Shown in pieces: positions 17,100 to 26,481 of a DNA stretch of 64,000 bases. Both the position numbers and the translations under genes were made by a program. The stretch is from an uncultured Candidatus Melainabacteria bacterium. GTDB taxonomy: Bacteria; Cyanobacteriota; Vampirovibrionia; Gastranaerophilales; Gastranaerophilaceae. Position 1 is the stretch's first letter; each line of letters starts with the position of its first letter. Under the pieces are notes generated by a model. That model ran no database searches. It was given only the letters and a program-made list of their open reading frames with translations, and was not told the DNA's origin. The DNA lies in contig CATLFB010000004.1 of assembly GCA_949927415.1 (NCBI GenBank), positions 62,001 to 126,000 on the forward strand, written 5' to 3'.

Positions 17100-17868
17100 T
17101 ATTAATACACAAAGACCGTACGCCGCAAATTACAGTGCACCTCAACAAAACAAACTTCAGTGTTGCAAGCCGAAACCGCAATCTTTCACCGGAAGCAAAG
17201 AAGAAATAATCTCATCAATGGCATCAAAATCAAAATTCTTTGAACCTGTTGAAAAAGCATGGGATACCATGACCGACTGGATTGCTAAAAACATTATCGG
17301 CAAAGCAATGAATTCAGATATCGTTGCAAAATTTGCAAATAAAACAGAAAACAGCAAATATATTACAAACCACATCATAACAGCAGGTGCCGCAGTCGGA
17401 ACCGGTATGTACATGTACAAAACAATGAACCTTCCTGACGATAAAATGGATAAGGACAGAAAGAAAGTTTTGACACTGAACCATGCCCTGACATTTGCGA
17501 TTTCAACTGCAGGTTCTTACCTTGCTGACGGTATGCTGTTCGGCAAATGGCGCAAGGTTACAAACAAATACGCAGAACTATATACAAAAGACAAAGATTT
17601 GCTCTCAAAAATCGACAAAATCAACAAAGGTTTGAAAGCCGAAGGCAAAAATACAATTGATTTGATTGATTATGCAAACGATTACCTGAAAGACAAAAAA
17701 CTTGTAAACCGCCTGAAAGGTATGGATATCGCAAAAACATTCCTGATTTGTACAATGATTTACAGATACATTGTACCGGTAGCAGTAACACCGCTTGCAA
17801 ACAAACTTGGCGACAAATTCCTCGCAAGCAAAAAAGAACAGGACAAAAAACTGCAAAACGCGGCATAA
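17089..17868 (+). CDS. Membrane hypothetical protein with N-terminal FTG motif, second of a coupled pair
   Basis: 259 aa with ATG 17089, chosen because AAAGGAGG lies eight bases upstream; a GTG nine bases earlier would sit on that site. The leader contains KPQSFTGSKEEI (FTG near residue 33). Hydrophobic stretches occur at about 93-107 (ITAGAAVGTGMYMYK), 132-146 and 222-240 (FLICTMIYRYIVPVAVTPLA). The ordering leader, amphipathic helix, membrane segments matches the upstream gene although sequence identity looks low. Function unknown. A terminator follows directly. Confidence 0.75.
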   Translation: MQLSINTQRPYAANYSAPQQNKLQCCKPKPQSFTGSKEEIISSMASKSKFFEPVEKAWDTMTDWIAKNIIGKAMNSDIVAKFANKTENSKYITNHIITAGAAVGTGMYMYKTMNLPDDKMDKDRKKVLTLNHALTFAISTAGSYLADGMLFGKWRKVTNKYAELYTKDKDLLSKIDKINKGLKAEGKNTIDLIDYANDYLKDKKLVNRLKGMDIAKTFLICTMIYRYIVPVAVTPLANKLGDKFLASKKEQDKKLQNAA

Positions 17869-17885
17869 TCTAAACGATTTACAGA

Positions 17886-17920
17886 AAAACTCACAGCAAA
17901 ATAAAGGCTGTGAGTTTTTT
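17886..17920 (+). terminator. Terminator downstream of the paired membrane hypotheticals
   Basis: Perfect 12-bp stem AAAACTCACAGC / GCTGTGAGTTTT with a 9-nt loop and a T run. Confidence 0.85.
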
Positions 17921-18022
17921 ATTATATTAGCCAGATGACTAATATGTTTTTTTGTATGCTTGTGATAAATTAAAAAGATTAAGAATAGTTTCATGAAATA
18001 AAAAATGCGGTAAAAATAAAAA

Positions 18023-18742
18023 ATGATTAAAATCGAAAAAATATATGGAAGAATCACGGTTAAGATTTTTGGGGCAAAATTATCATTCTTACTTCCTGCC
18101 CGCAAAAAAAACAAATACATAAGCCTAGGCTACAACTGTTTTGTACGCACAATCCTTACGCGATACGGCATAAAACCCAGAAGAAAACAAGGCGAATTGA
18201 GCTGCCCGTTTGATTTGCTTCTGGTGTCTCCATCTACCATAGCATCACTTTTAGAAAATAAATTTGAAGGCATAACCTCAAGCCTGAGACATGATGAAGA
18301 AAATGACTATTGGTTCAATGACGACATAAACGCAGCATTTTTCCATGACCATGGAATGAGTGCCGAACAAATACAAGCACGCTACAGAAAACGCGCCGAA
18401 AACTTTATAAATATCTCAAACAAACCCGAAGAATTGAAATATATAATCGTATGCAAAAAAAACGAATGCAAAGTTTCTGATTTAAACAGGATTTACGAAA
18501 GCCTCAAAAGCTACAGACAGGACAAACCCTTCAAATTTATAGTTTCAGCATTTTACTATGACACCGAAAAAGATTGCGATATTCAATCCGGACTTAACCC
18601 AAATATAATATACAATCAGTACAAAACCGAAATTCCTTTGCATGACTTTTTCATGATATGGTTTTCGGAAAAACGTTTCGGCGACAAAAAATGGATACAA
18701 AATTTGTACAAAAATTTTATACATGACATAGTTGAAGCGTAG
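18023..18742 (+). CDS. DUF1796 family putative cysteine peptidase-like protein
   Basis: 239 aa. KYISLGYNCFVRTILTRYGI near residue 34 and SCPFDLLLVSPSTIASLL near 58-75 are the hallmark pair of the DUF1796 family, in which a conserved Cys and later His residues are thought to form a papain-like site. FFHDHGM around residue 113 may carry the His. The family is often found near capsule or glycosyltransferase genes, but none are adjacent here. There is no signal peptide and no strong Shine-Dalgarno. The assignment is from motif memory and activity is unproven. Confidence 0.7.
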   Translation: MIKIEKIYGRITVKIFGAKLSFLLPARKKNKYISLGYNCFVRTILTRYGIKPRRKQGELSCPFDLLLVSPSTIASLLENKFEGITSSLRHDEENDYWFNDDINAAFFHDHGMSAEQIQARYRKRAENFINISNKPEELKYIIVCKKNECKVSDLNRIYESLKSYRQDKPFKFIVSAFYYDTEKDCDIQSGLNPNIIYNQYKTEIPLHDFFMIWFSEKRFGDKKWIQNLYKNFIHDIVEA

Positions 18743-18831
18743 ATTGTTAAAAAATAAGAATAACTTGAAAAAAAAACGTATTTGTTGTATTTTTCTGTCA
18801 TAGAACAGCGGGTAAAAACAGGGAGTTTAAT

Positions 18832-19824
18832 ATGGCGGAAGAGAACAATTTAAACTTAGAAACACTCGCCCAAAAGTATAATTTATTTGACACTTCAGAC
18901 CCTGATGCTTTAATGTCCCGCATATCAGAACTGGACAATGATTATTGCAGTGATGAACTGATAAAAATTTACAATTATTTGCTAATCAAACTTCAGCAGC
19001 CCGAGATTCTCATGCAAATAATAAGGCTTGCTGACAGATTCAGAAACCACTCGACACTTTCAATTCTTGTGGATATTCTGCTTTTAAAAAATACCGAAAA
19101 CCTTGCTGCCACAGAAAAAGAAAAATACATCAATCTCCGTGTAATGTGCGCCAAGGCAATCGCAAACTACCGGGACACATCAGCGGTCACTCCATTGCTG
19201 TACTGCCTGAATAACAAAGAAGAAAATTACAAAGTCCGCTTTGCCTGTGCTGATGCGCTTGGCAAAATCGGCGACAAATACGCTGTCGCACCACTGATTG
19301 ATGTTGTAAGAGACGAAGAAGAAAAATCGGTTTACCTTAGAGAATCCGCCGTTTCGGCTCTCGGAATGCTCGGCGATATGCGCGCGGTAGACCCTTTAGT
19401 CAGTATTTTAGAAACAAAACAGGGAATTATAGATAAGTTCACATTCCTCAAAGAACGCGTGATAGAAGCACTTGGCAAACTCCGCCTTAGTGACAACGAA
19501 CGCGTATTTAACGCACTAAAACGAACTCTTCTTGACGAATCCCCGCAAATAAGAATTAATGCAATCGAAGCGATTATGGAAAGTGACCATCCCGAAAGCT
19601 TTGAAACAATAAAAGAATGCCTTCTTGACGATGACGATGAAGTCAAAAGAAACGCTCTTGTTGCCCTCTACAATCTTCACGGCCGCGCAATCCTCGATGA
19701 AGTAATCCGAGAACCATTATACAGCGATATTTTGAAAGTTGAAGCCGTCTCCATGATTGATGAATACGAAACCGACGAAGATGAAGAATTCGCAAGGAAA
19801 TTCAGAGAGGAACTCGATGATTAA
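18832..19824 (+). CDS. HEAT-repeat protein
   Basis: 330 aa, all alpha. From about residue 115 it consists of consecutive 30-33 residue HEAT/PBS-lyase-type repeats (for example VRFACADALGKIGDKYAVAPL and LRESAVSALGMLGDMRAVDPL). It begins with a polar region and ends in acidic EYETDEDEEF. Such proteins are scaffolds; those like CpcE/NblB act on phycobilisomes, but nothing photosynthetic is present here. SD AGGGAG precedes the ATG. The stop overlaps the queC start by 8 bp, so it heads an operon with queC, DUF366 and probably the SPOR gene. Confidence 0.88.
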   Translation: MAEENNLNLETLAQKYNLFDTSDPDALMSRISELDNDYCSDELIKIYNYLLIKLQQPEILMQIIRLADRFRNHSTLSILVDILLLKNTENLAATEKEKYINLRVMCAKAIANYRDTSAVTPLLYCLNNKEENYKVRFACADALGKIGDKYAVAPLIDVVRDEEEKSVYLRESAVSALGMLGDMRAVDPLVSILETKQGIIDKFTFLKERVIEALGKLRLSDNERVFNALKRTLLDESPQIRINAIEAIMESDHPESFETIKECLLDDDDEVKRNALVALYNLHGRAILDEVIREPLYSDILKVEAVSMIDEYETDEDEEFARKFREELDD

Positions 19825-20485
19825 ATCAATAATTTTAATGTCCGGCGGACTTGATTCAGCCGTCAGCCTCGGCTTATGCAGAAAATCCCACAACGTTAAA
19901 CTTGCGCTGACTTTCGATTACGGACAAAAAGCCGCACAAACAGAAATTGATGCGTCAAAAAAACTTTGCGAATTCTATAACGTAACCCACAAAGTTATAA
20001 AACTGGATTTTCTAAAAGAAATCACACACACATCTCTTGTTGCAGATATTGAGGTTCCCGAAGGCGAAGGACTAAAAGACGAAAAAGAAAGCGCAAAAAA
20101 TGTTTGGGTGCCAAACAGAAACGGACTGTTTTTAAATATTGCCGCAAGCTTTGCCGACAGCGAAGATTACGACTACATAATTATTGGCGCAAACAAAGAA
20201 GAAGCCCACACCTTCCCCGACAACACAAAAGAATTTATCGACAGGGTTAATGCAGAATTTGAATACTCAACCCGCAAACACCCGAAAGTCCTTGCACCCT
20301 TGATAAATTGCACCAAAAATGGTATAGTAAAACAAGCAATAGAAACCACCGTCCCCCTTGAATACATAAGGAGCTGTTACAAAGGCGGAGAAAAACATTG
20401 CGGAACGTGTGAATCATGTACACGCCTAAAAAATGCTTTGTTGTATAATAATGATACACACTACCTGAAAAAACTATTCGAATAA
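19817..20485 (+). CDS. queC: 7-cyano-7-deazaguanine (preQ0) synthase
   Basis: ATP-dependent enzyme making preQ0 from 7-carboxy-7-deazaguanine for queuosine synthesis. 222 aa from ATG 19817, which overlaps the HEAT gene stop and has AGAGAGG upstream. The PP-loop LMSGGLDSAVSLGLC opens the protein, VPNRNGLFLNIAASFA lies near the centre and the C-terminal zinc cluster is CYKGGEKHCGTCESC. Other que genes are absent. The next gene, a DUF366 protein 13 bp downstream, may share the pathway. Confidence 0.94.
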   Translation: MIKSIILMSGGLDSAVSLGLCRKSHNVKLALTFDYGQKAAQTEIDASKKLCEFYNVTHKVIKLDFLKEITHTSLVADIEVPEGEGLKDEKESAKNVWVPNRNGLFLNIAASFADSEDYDYIIIGANKEEAHTFPDNTKEFIDRVNAEFEYSTRKHPKVLAPLINCTKNGIVKQAIETTVPLEYIRSCYKGGEKHCGTCESCTRLKNALLYNNDTHYLKKLFE

Positions 20486-20498
20486 TCAGAGAAAAATT

Positions 20499-21053
20499 AT
20501 GCAATATATTCTATCAGACAAAGAAATTAAATACGAAGGATACCAACTTTCTCCTCACTGGATTTATAAAAATTTTAAAATTATGGGAGATTCAATCGTC
20601 GGCTTTTGCGGCGAATGCGATGTAAAACTAACCGAAATGGTCGATATTGAAGACGTTATCAATGACGAACCCATTTACAGCAAAAATATGCTGAGTTTTA
20701 TCACAGAGCAATTCAACGTAAATCTGGTTGAAGGCGTTTTCAGGCAAAGACTTCTAATCTGCACTATAAAAGAAGCCTTAGAACGCCGCGGAATAAAAGT
20801 TGTAAGAAGCGGCGACGATTTGTTTGTGGATGAAAAAAAACTAACAGTTTCAATCGCAACAAAATCCCTCACGTCAATTCTAATTCATACCGGAATCAAC
20901 ATTAATTCAGAAGGCGCGCCCGTGAAAGCCTGCGGCCTGCAAAACGATTTAGGCCTGAATGATATAGAAGATTTTGCCATAGAAATTATGAAAAACTATT
21001 CAGAAGAAATAAATGATATAGTGCTTGCAAGCACAAAAGTAAGAGGAGTGTAA
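20499..21053 (+). CDS. DUF366 family protein
   Basis: 184 aa soluble protein. The conserved blocks I associate with DUF366 are clear: YQLSPHWIYKNF, GDSIVGFCGECDV, FITEQFNVN, RQRLLICTIKEAL, RSGDDLFVDEKKLTVSIAT and a C-terminal ASTKVRGV. Biochemical function is unknown. Placement in one operon with queC suggests a link to deazaguanine metabolism, which is an inference from gene order only. It ends two bases before the next start. Confidence 0.85.
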   Translation: MQYILSDKEIKYEGYQLSPHWIYKNFKIMGDSIVGFCGECDVKLTEMVDIEDVINDEPIYSKNMLSFITEQFNVNLVEGVFRQRLLICTIKEALERRGIKVVRSGDDLFVDEKKLTVSIATKSLTSILIHTGININSEGAPVKACGLQNDLGLNDIEDFAIEIMKNYSEEINDIVLASTKVRGV

Positions 21054-21055
21054 CA

Positions 21056-21811
21056 ATGGACGAACAGCCAAAGCAGATTGTGAATCCCGAACACATAAGT
21101 TATCGCGAATATAAAAAAAGATTAACTAAAAATCCGCACCAGAATTTGATACTTTTTGTTTCAGCGTTTTTCATACTTTTGCTGGCATTTTTGGGTCTTG
21201 CAAAAATAATGTCGCCCGATGTTGATATCGCAATCGGAGATGAGCCGGAAGTTACTTATGAACAGGAAGGAATGAGCCGCGCAAATATCGACGACAGATT
21301 AAAACGGCTTCAAGACGAAGATAACGGTATCGCAAATAAAGACGGCCAGACTTTTTCACCTGAACTAGACGAAAAAGTCGTAATTCCGGATAAAAAAGAA
21401 ACACCTGAACCCCTAAAAGTTCAGGAAGATGAACCGATTGTGCTGGAACATACCAAACCCCAGTCACAAACTTCGGCAAAACCGAACGAAACAGCACATC
21501 AAACTTCACCTCAGCCCAACAAAGCAGAAGACGTCAAACCAAACGACATTCGCCAGCCAAATGCAGCGCCGGTTCCAATGGCAGCCGCAAAAACTTACAA
21601 AGTTTATGTCGGAAGCTACGCCTCCGCCGCTCAAGCTGAAGTTGCAAAAAGCATAATTTCAGAATCAAATGTCGGCGTCAACGCCTTTGTCAAAAACGTT
21701 AACGGAAGCTACACACTTCAGGCCGGCTCGTTCTCGTCTTCCGATAAGGCAAACACTGTCGCAAATGATTTGCTGAAAAACAATTTTCCGGCCCGCGTCG
21801 TTGCCGAATAA
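21056..21811 (+). CDS. SPOR-domain inner-membrane protein
   Basis: 251 aa with one membrane helix (LILFVSAFFILLLAFLGLAKI, about residues 29-48) and a short cytoplasmic N-terminus. A long Pro/Gln/Lys-rich periplasmic linker (about 100-175) leads to a C-terminal SPOR domain (about 178-251) with two imperfect repeats, YKVYVGSYASAAQAEVAKS and YTLQAGSFSSSDKANTVAN. SPOR domains bind denuded glycan strands at the division septum. The layout is like FtsN/DedD. AAGAGGAG precedes the ATG, 2 bp after the DUF366 stop. Confidence 0.9.
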   Translation: MDEQPKQIVNPEHISYREYKKRLTKNPHQNLILFVSAFFILLLAFLGLAKIMSPDVDIAIGDEPEVTYEQEGMSRANIDDRLKRLQDEDNGIANKDGQTFSPELDEKVVIPDKKETPEPLKVQEDEPIVLEHTKPQSQTSAKPNETAHQTSPQPNKAEDVKPNDIRQPNAAPVPMAAAKTYKVYVGSYASAAQAEVAKSIISESNVGVNAFVKNVNGSYTLQAGSFSSSDKANTVANDLLKNNFPARVVAE

Positions 21812-21919
21812 ATGTGTAAAACCGGTATTTTTGTGCTAAAATTTCTTTGGAAACAAAACAAAATACAGTTCCGGCTGAAAAAATAATTAAAATAAAAAGT
21901 CGATATATAAGGAGAAATC

Positions 21920-23365
21920 ATGGAAAGTTTAAGAGATAAGTATGAAGTTGTAATTGGGCTGGAAGTCCACGCTCAGTTGAAGACAAAATCCAAAATATTT
22001 GCACCCGACGGCACTGAATTCGGCAAAGACCCGAATTCTCAGACAAGCCCGATTACCCTTGGAATGCCGGGCGTGCTTCCTGTTTTGAACAAAGAAGTCG
22101 TAAATATGGGGATTTTGACAGGGCTTGCTCTTAACTGCGAAATTCCTGAACGCTGCAAATTCGACAGAAAACAATACTTCTATCCGGATTTGCCGAAAGG
22201 CTACCAGATTTCACAATATGATGAACCGATTTGCTTAAACGGACATATCGACATCAAGGGCAAAAGAATCGGAATTACGCGTGCGCACTTGGAAGAAGAT
22301 GCCGGAAAACTTGTCCATGCAGGATCATCAGGCGGCATTGCAGGTTCAAATTATTCGCTGGTTGATTTGAACCGCGCAGGAACACCGCTTCTTGAAATCG
22401 TCTCAGAACCTGATATGAGAAGTTCTGATGAGGCTAGAATGTATATGGAAGAACTTCGCAACATCGTCCGCTACATCGGCGTTTGCGACGGCAACCTTGA
22501 AGAAGGGTCAATGAGATGCGATGCGAACATTTCAATCATGCCCAAAGGCTCAAAAGTTTTCGGAACTCGCGCAGAAATCAAAAACGTAAACAGTTTTTCA
22601 GCCCTCCAGCGCGCAATTGAATTTGAAATCGACAGACAAATCGAAATCGTTGAAGAAGGCGGCGAGGTTGTTCAGGAAACAAGATTGTGGGATGACAATT
22701 CCCGCGAAACAAAATCAATGCGCGGCAAGGAAGACGCTCATGATTACAGATATTTCCCTGAACCGGATTTGATGCCGTTACAGATTTCGCGCGAATGGGT
22801 TCAGGAAATCAAAGACAAAATGCCGGAACTTCCGGAAGCCAAACGTCAAAGATACATGAGCCTTGGCCTTAGCGAATACGACGCTTTCGTAATCGTTGAA
22901 CAGATGGGACTGGCATTGTTCTTTGATGAAGTTCTTAAGCTTGGCGCAACCCCGAAAATCGCGGTTAACTTCATTATGGGCGAAATTGCTGCGTATTTGA
23001 AAGAAGACCACATTGAAATAACAGATACAAAACTTACGCCTGAAAATTTGGCAGAACTTATCGCACTGATTGAAAAGAACACAATTTCAAACAACATCGG
23101 CAAACAAATCATTATTGATATGATGAAAACCGGCGAAAAGGCATCAAAAATCGTTGAAAGCCGCGGTTTGAGCCAGATTTCAGACGAAGGCGCCATCAAA
23201 GAAATTTGTCAAAAGGTTGTAGATTTAAACCCTGATCAGGTTGAAAAATACAGAGCCGGAAAAGTTCAGCTGCTCGGCTTCTTTGTCGGTCAGGTAATGA
23301 AAGAAACAAAAGGCCGCGCAAATCCGAAAGCCGTTAATGACTTGATGAAAGAAATTCTTGGCTAA
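21920..23365 (+). CDS. gatB: Aspartyl/glutamyl-tRNA(Asn/Gln) amidotransferase subunit B
   Basis: Kinase/transamidation subunit that converts Glu-tRNA(Gln), and often Asp-tRNA(Asn), to the amidated form. 481 aa, normal. Signature blocks: VVIGLEVHAQLKTKSKIF at the N-terminus, PGVLPVLN, DRKQYFYPDLPKGYQISQYD, LEEDAGKLVH, DLNRAGTPLLEIVSEPD and EMRCDANIS-like GSMRCDANIS; the YqeY-type tail domain ends with ANPKAVNDLMKEIL. AAGGAG precedes the ATG, and TGC-TAAAAT (21834-21842) is the likely promoter. gatA and gatC are elsewhere. Confidence 0.95.
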   Translation: MESLRDKYEVVIGLEVHAQLKTKSKIFAPDGTEFGKDPNSQTSPITLGMPGVLPVLNKEVVNMGILTGLALNCEIPERCKFDRKQYFYPDLPKGYQISQYDEPICLNGHIDIKGKRIGITRAHLEEDAGKLVHAGSSGGIAGSNYSLVDLNRAGTPLLEIVSEPDMRSSDEARMYMEELRNIVRYIGVCDGNLEEGSMRCDANISIMPKGSKVFGTRAEIKNVNSFSALQRAIEFEIDRQIEIVEEGGEVVQETRLWDDNSRETKSMRGKEDAHDYRYFPEPDLMPLQISREWVQEIKDKMPELPEAKRQRYMSLGLSEYDAFVIVEQMGLALFFDEVLKLGATPKIAVNFIMGEIAAYLKEDHIEITDTKLTPENLAELIALIEKNTISNNIGKQIIIDMMKTGEKASKIVESRGLSQISDEGAIKEICQKVVDLNPDQVEKYRAGKVQLLGFFVGQVMKETKGRANPKAVNDLMKEILG

Positions 23366-23507
23366 ATAATTTTCAAACACGGAGATTTTGCAAATTGATC
23401 CTAGCGGAGAAAAAACCGCTGTAAGAGATTGCAAATGGCAAAACCGGAGATTTGGAAGAGCCGTCAGAATTTCCGACAACAGCTCACAGAATACACAAAA
23501 GGAAACT

Positions 23508-24563
23508 ATGATTTTTAACGAAGAAAAAAAATCGAGTATGGAAGAAGAAATTTTCGAGCAGGCGCAAGTCCTCGAAAATCTTCTTTCTATGCATATTCAA
23601 GGCGGTGAAATTCTTTTCGAAGTTCCGTCTGATATAAAAAAAATTGTTCTTGTTGCAAGCGGTTCATCATACCATTGCGCAAGATTTGCGGCGGATTTGT
23701 TCGGAAATATTGCGAACATAGAGGCGCGCGCAATTTATTCAAGCGAATTTCTCTTAAAATCTGTAGTTCCGCATGAAGATGATATTCTGTATGTTTTCAT
23801 AACCCAATCCGGCGAAACCTCAGACACCAATAAGGCTCTAAACATTGCAAAAGAATACGGAATGCGTTCCTTATGCATCACGAATAAAAAGGATTCGACA
23901 ATCTGGCAGGCGTCGGATTACAAAATAGACTGCTGTGCCGGCGAAGAAAAAAGCATTGCGGCAACAAAATCGCTAACAACACAAATGCTTTGCTGTGCGC
24001 TTCTTGTCTTAAAATATGCCCAAATTCGGGGAATTGATGTTGCGCATTATCTTGAGGAGTTAAAAACTTTACCGGGTTTGGTCAGCGAAACTTTCAAGCT
24101 TCAAAACGAGATTAAAGAAATTGCAAAACCGCTTTCAGAATTCAAAAATCTGGTAGTGACGGCTGACGGAATTTCGTATGCAATAGCAAAAGAGGCTTCA
24201 TTAAAAATAAAAGAAACTTCTTATATAAACGTGTATTCAAGCATTCTTGGCGAATTTATGCATGGACATGTTGCAGTTTTGAACAACAAAATTGCGCAAA
24301 TTCACATAAGCGTAGACGATTTAAGCTACACGGCAATCAAAAACCTGAACAAAATTCAGGAAGATTACAACCCGCAGCTTTGCATTATCGGGAATTCTAA
24401 TTCGCAAGTAAAAGCTGATTATAATCTGAACATCAACTGCGAAAGCGATATCGTAAAATCATTCTGTCTCATTGTGATTGTTCAGATTCTGGCACTTGAA
24501 ATTGCAAAGAGGCTAAAACGCAATGTCGACAAGCCTCATGGTCTGAATAAAGTCGTCAAATAA
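23508..24563 (+). CDS. Double-SIS sugar isomerase, GlmS C-domain-like, without glutaminase
   Basis: 351 aa from ATG 23508 (AAAGGA upstream). MEEEIFEQAQVLENLL near the start and two SIS domains (about 30-170 and 205-345) match the isomerase half of glucosamine-6-phosphate synthase: SGSSYHCARFAADL, FITQSGETSDT, EKSIAATKSLTTQM, LGEFMHGHVAVL (the catalytic Glu block in GlmS is GELKHGP) and a C-terminal KPHGLNKVVK. The glutaminase half is missing, so it probably uses ammonia or acts on another amino sugar (deaminase or GlmD type). The 142 bp before it hold no clear gene. Confidence 0.82.
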   Translation: MIFNEEKKSSMEEEIFEQAQVLENLLSMHIQGGEILFEVPSDIKKIVLVASGSSYHCARFAADLFGNIANIEARAIYSSEFLLKSVVPHEDDILYVFITQSGETSDTNKALNIAKEYGMRSLCITNKKDSTIWQASDYKIDCCAGEEKSIAATKSLTTQMLCCALLVLKYAQIRGIDVAHYLEELKTLPGLVSETFKLQNEIKEIAKPLSEFKNLVVTADGISYAIAKEASLKIKETSYINVYSSILGEFMHGHVAVLNNKIAQIHISVDDLSYTAIKNLNKIQEDYNPQLCIIGNSNSQVKADYNLNINCESDIVKSFCLIVIVQILALEIAKRLKRNVDKPHGLNKVVK

Positions 24564-24660
24564 TCACAAACAAACCGGCAATTTCCAAAAGATTATCAGT
24601 ATAAAGTTTATGCTGACGTTTAGCAGGCGATGGACAAAAATGTTGCAAATATCTAAAAAA

Positions 24661-24688
24661 CAACCGGACAAACAAAGTTATCCGGTTG
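24661..24688 (-). terminator. Terminator downstream of pheS
   Basis: CAACCGGA and TCCGGTTG arms around a 12-nt loop; on the minus strand a run of T follows, fitting the end of pheS transcription. Confidence 0.75.
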
Positions 24689-24713
24689 CTTTAAATATTT
24701 TATAAAAATTTTC

Positions 24714-25748
24714 TTAAAATTGATTCAAAAATCTTTCGTCATTGTTGAAGAAAAGTCTTATATCATCTACCGCATATTTAAGCATAGCAAGCCTTTCAAT
24801 ACCCATGCCGAATGCAAAACCCGAATAAACATCCGGATCAATTCCAACGCCTCTTAAGACATTTGGATCAACCATTCCGCTTCCAAGGATTTCTAACCAG
24901 CCGGTGCCTGAACATATGCGGCAGCCTTTTCCTTCGCACATAATGCACTGAACATCAACTTCCGCAGATGGTTCTGTAAAAGGGAAGAAGCTGTTTCTGA
25001 AACGTGTCGGACGGCTTGCGCCAAAATATATTCTGATAAATTCGTTCAAAACGCCTTTCAAATCGCCGAAAGTTATGTCTTTATCAACATAAAGGCCTTC
25101 GATTTGGTGGAAAAAGTTATTTTTACGGGCATTTACGCTTTCGTTTCTGTAAACCCTGCCCGGTGCAATAATTCTTATTGGCGGGTTTTTGCCTTCCATC
25201 GCGTGAATCTGCGCGCCTGAAGTCTGGCTTCTGAGAATCACGTTCGAAGCATTTTCAACATAGAAAGTATCCTGCATATCGCGTGCCGGGTGGTCTTTCG
25301 GGACATTTAGCGCGTCGAAGTTGTAGTATTCGGTTTCAACTTCCGGAGACTGGCTGTTGGAGACAACGGAAAAACCAAGGCTTTGGAAGATTGAAACGAT
25401 TTCGTTTGTTGTTGTTGTAAGAGGATGGGATTTTCCGAGGCGTTCAAATTTTCCGGGAAGTGTGATGTCGATTTTTTCCTTCAAAAGTTTTGCGTCAAGT
25501 TCTTTTTTATAAAACTCATCATGTTTTGCTTTGATTGAAGTTTCGAGTTTTTGTGTAATTTGGTTTGCAAGTGAGCCGACAATTCTTTTGTCTTCATCTG
25601 ACAAATTTTTAAGATTTTTTTTGATTTCGTTGAATTCTCCTTTGCGGCTCAAATATTTTGCTCTTACTTCATCCAAATCAGTTATGGATGCTGATTTTTC
25701 GATATCAGCCGCTGCATTTGCATATATTTTTTCCAGTTGTTCTTTCAT
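24714..25748 (-). CDS. pheS: Phenylalanyl-tRNA synthetase alpha subunit
   Basis: Catalytic subunit of the class II synthetase, 344 aa. The N-terminal coiled coil (residues 1-85) is followed by the core with GKSHPLTTTTNEIVSIF, ARDMQDTFYV, LRSQTSGAQIHAM (motif with the Thr-Ser-binding site), GRVYRNE (motif 2), FHQIEGLYVD, FRNSFFPFTEPSAEVDVQC and FAFGMGIERLAML (motif 3). Cysteines CIMCEGKGCRICSGTGW form an extra metal-binding-like knuckle seen in many PheS. AGAGAGG precedes the ATG. pheT is not adjacent. Confidence 0.96.
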   Translation of the reverse strand: MKEQLEKIYANAAADIEKSASITDLDEVRAKYLSRKGEFNEIKKNLKNLSDEDKRIVGSLANQITQKLETSIKAKHDEFYKKELDAKLLKEKIDITLPGKFERLGKSHPLTTTTNEIVSIFQSLGFSVVSNSQSPEVETEYYNFDALNVPKDHPARDMQDTFYVENASNVILRSQTSGAQIHAMEGKNPPIRIIAPGRVYRNESVNARKNNFFHQIEGLYVDKDITFGDLKGVLNEFIRIYFGASRPTRFRNSFFPFTEPSAEVDVQCIMCEGKGCRICSGTGWLEILGSGMVDPNVLRGVGIDPDVYSGFAFGMGIERLAMLKYAVDDIRLFFNNDERFLNQF

Positions 25749-25863
25749 TTTTTAATCCTCTCTGACGATTTCTAACAAATTTTATAAATCTTTGTCCGTC
25801 ACTGCGCTTTTGACTTATTTTACCAGTTTCTGACTCATCGCCTCAAACGCTTGTTCCCGTATA

Positions 25864-26481
25864 TTATATAATCTCATTATGTTTTTTCTCATAACCGATT
25901 GTTGTCATTTCGTTGTGACCCGGAAAAACTTGCGTGTCGTCAGGAAGTTTGTACAAAACATTTTTTACACTGTTTTCAAGTTTTTCATAACTTCCGCCAG
26001 GCAAATCCGTTCTTCCCACATAATGCTTGAACAATGTGTCTCCACTAAACAATTTTCCGTCTACATAATAACTCAAACCGCCTTCTGTATGACCCGGAGT
26101 TTCCAGAACTTTTATCGGGAAATTCCCGATTGCCAACTCTGAATTTCCATCAATAAATTCATCATAAACAGGATTTTTATCAACAAAAATTCCAAACGTA
26201 TTCAAAATCGTTTTTGTCATCGAAATCTGGTCTTTGTCTTTCTCATTAATTAAAACTTTTGCCCCGAGTTCTTCTTTCATGCTGTTTACGCCCATCACAT
26301 GGTCGAAATGCCCATGGGTAAGCAAAATGTATTTAACATTCAGTCCTAATTCTTTGACATCGTCAAGAATCTGCTGAACTCTTTCAGAGCAATCAATCAG
26401 AACGGCTTCTTTCGAAATTTCGTCTGCTAAAAGATAATTATTGGCTTCAATCGGGCCTGCGATATATTGTTTTAAAATCAT
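25864..26481 (-). CDS. MBL-fold metallo-hydrolase, glyoxalase II-like
   Basis: 205 aa. Zinc motif LLTHGHFDHVMGVN near residue 55, LETPGHTEGGLSYY near 128, FSGDTLFKHYVGRTDLPGG near 148 and a C-terminal FPGHNEMTTIGYE match the YcbL/GloB-type subfamily. Likely a thioester hydrolase, with the substrate unknown. The ATG overlaps the kdsA stop (TAATG), so translation is coupled to kdsA; there is no obvious pathway link. Confidence 0.88.
   Translation of the reverse strand: MILKQYIAGPIEANNYLLADEISKEAVLIDCSERVQQILDDVKELGLNVKYILLTHGHFDHVMGVNSMKEELGAKVLINEKDKDQISMTKTILNTFGIFVDKNPVYDEFIDGNSELAIGNFPIKVLETPGHTEGGLSYYVDGKLFSGDTLFKHYVGRTDLPGGSYEKLENSVKNVLYKLPDDTQVFPGHNEMTTIGYEKKHNEII

Noticed and set aside
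23388-23507. N-terminal extension of the SIS isomerase from 23388
   Set aside because: The sequence does not look like protein of this family; ATG 23508 has AAAGGA and aligns with GlmS-type starts. A glmS ribozyme was considered but no matching core was seen.
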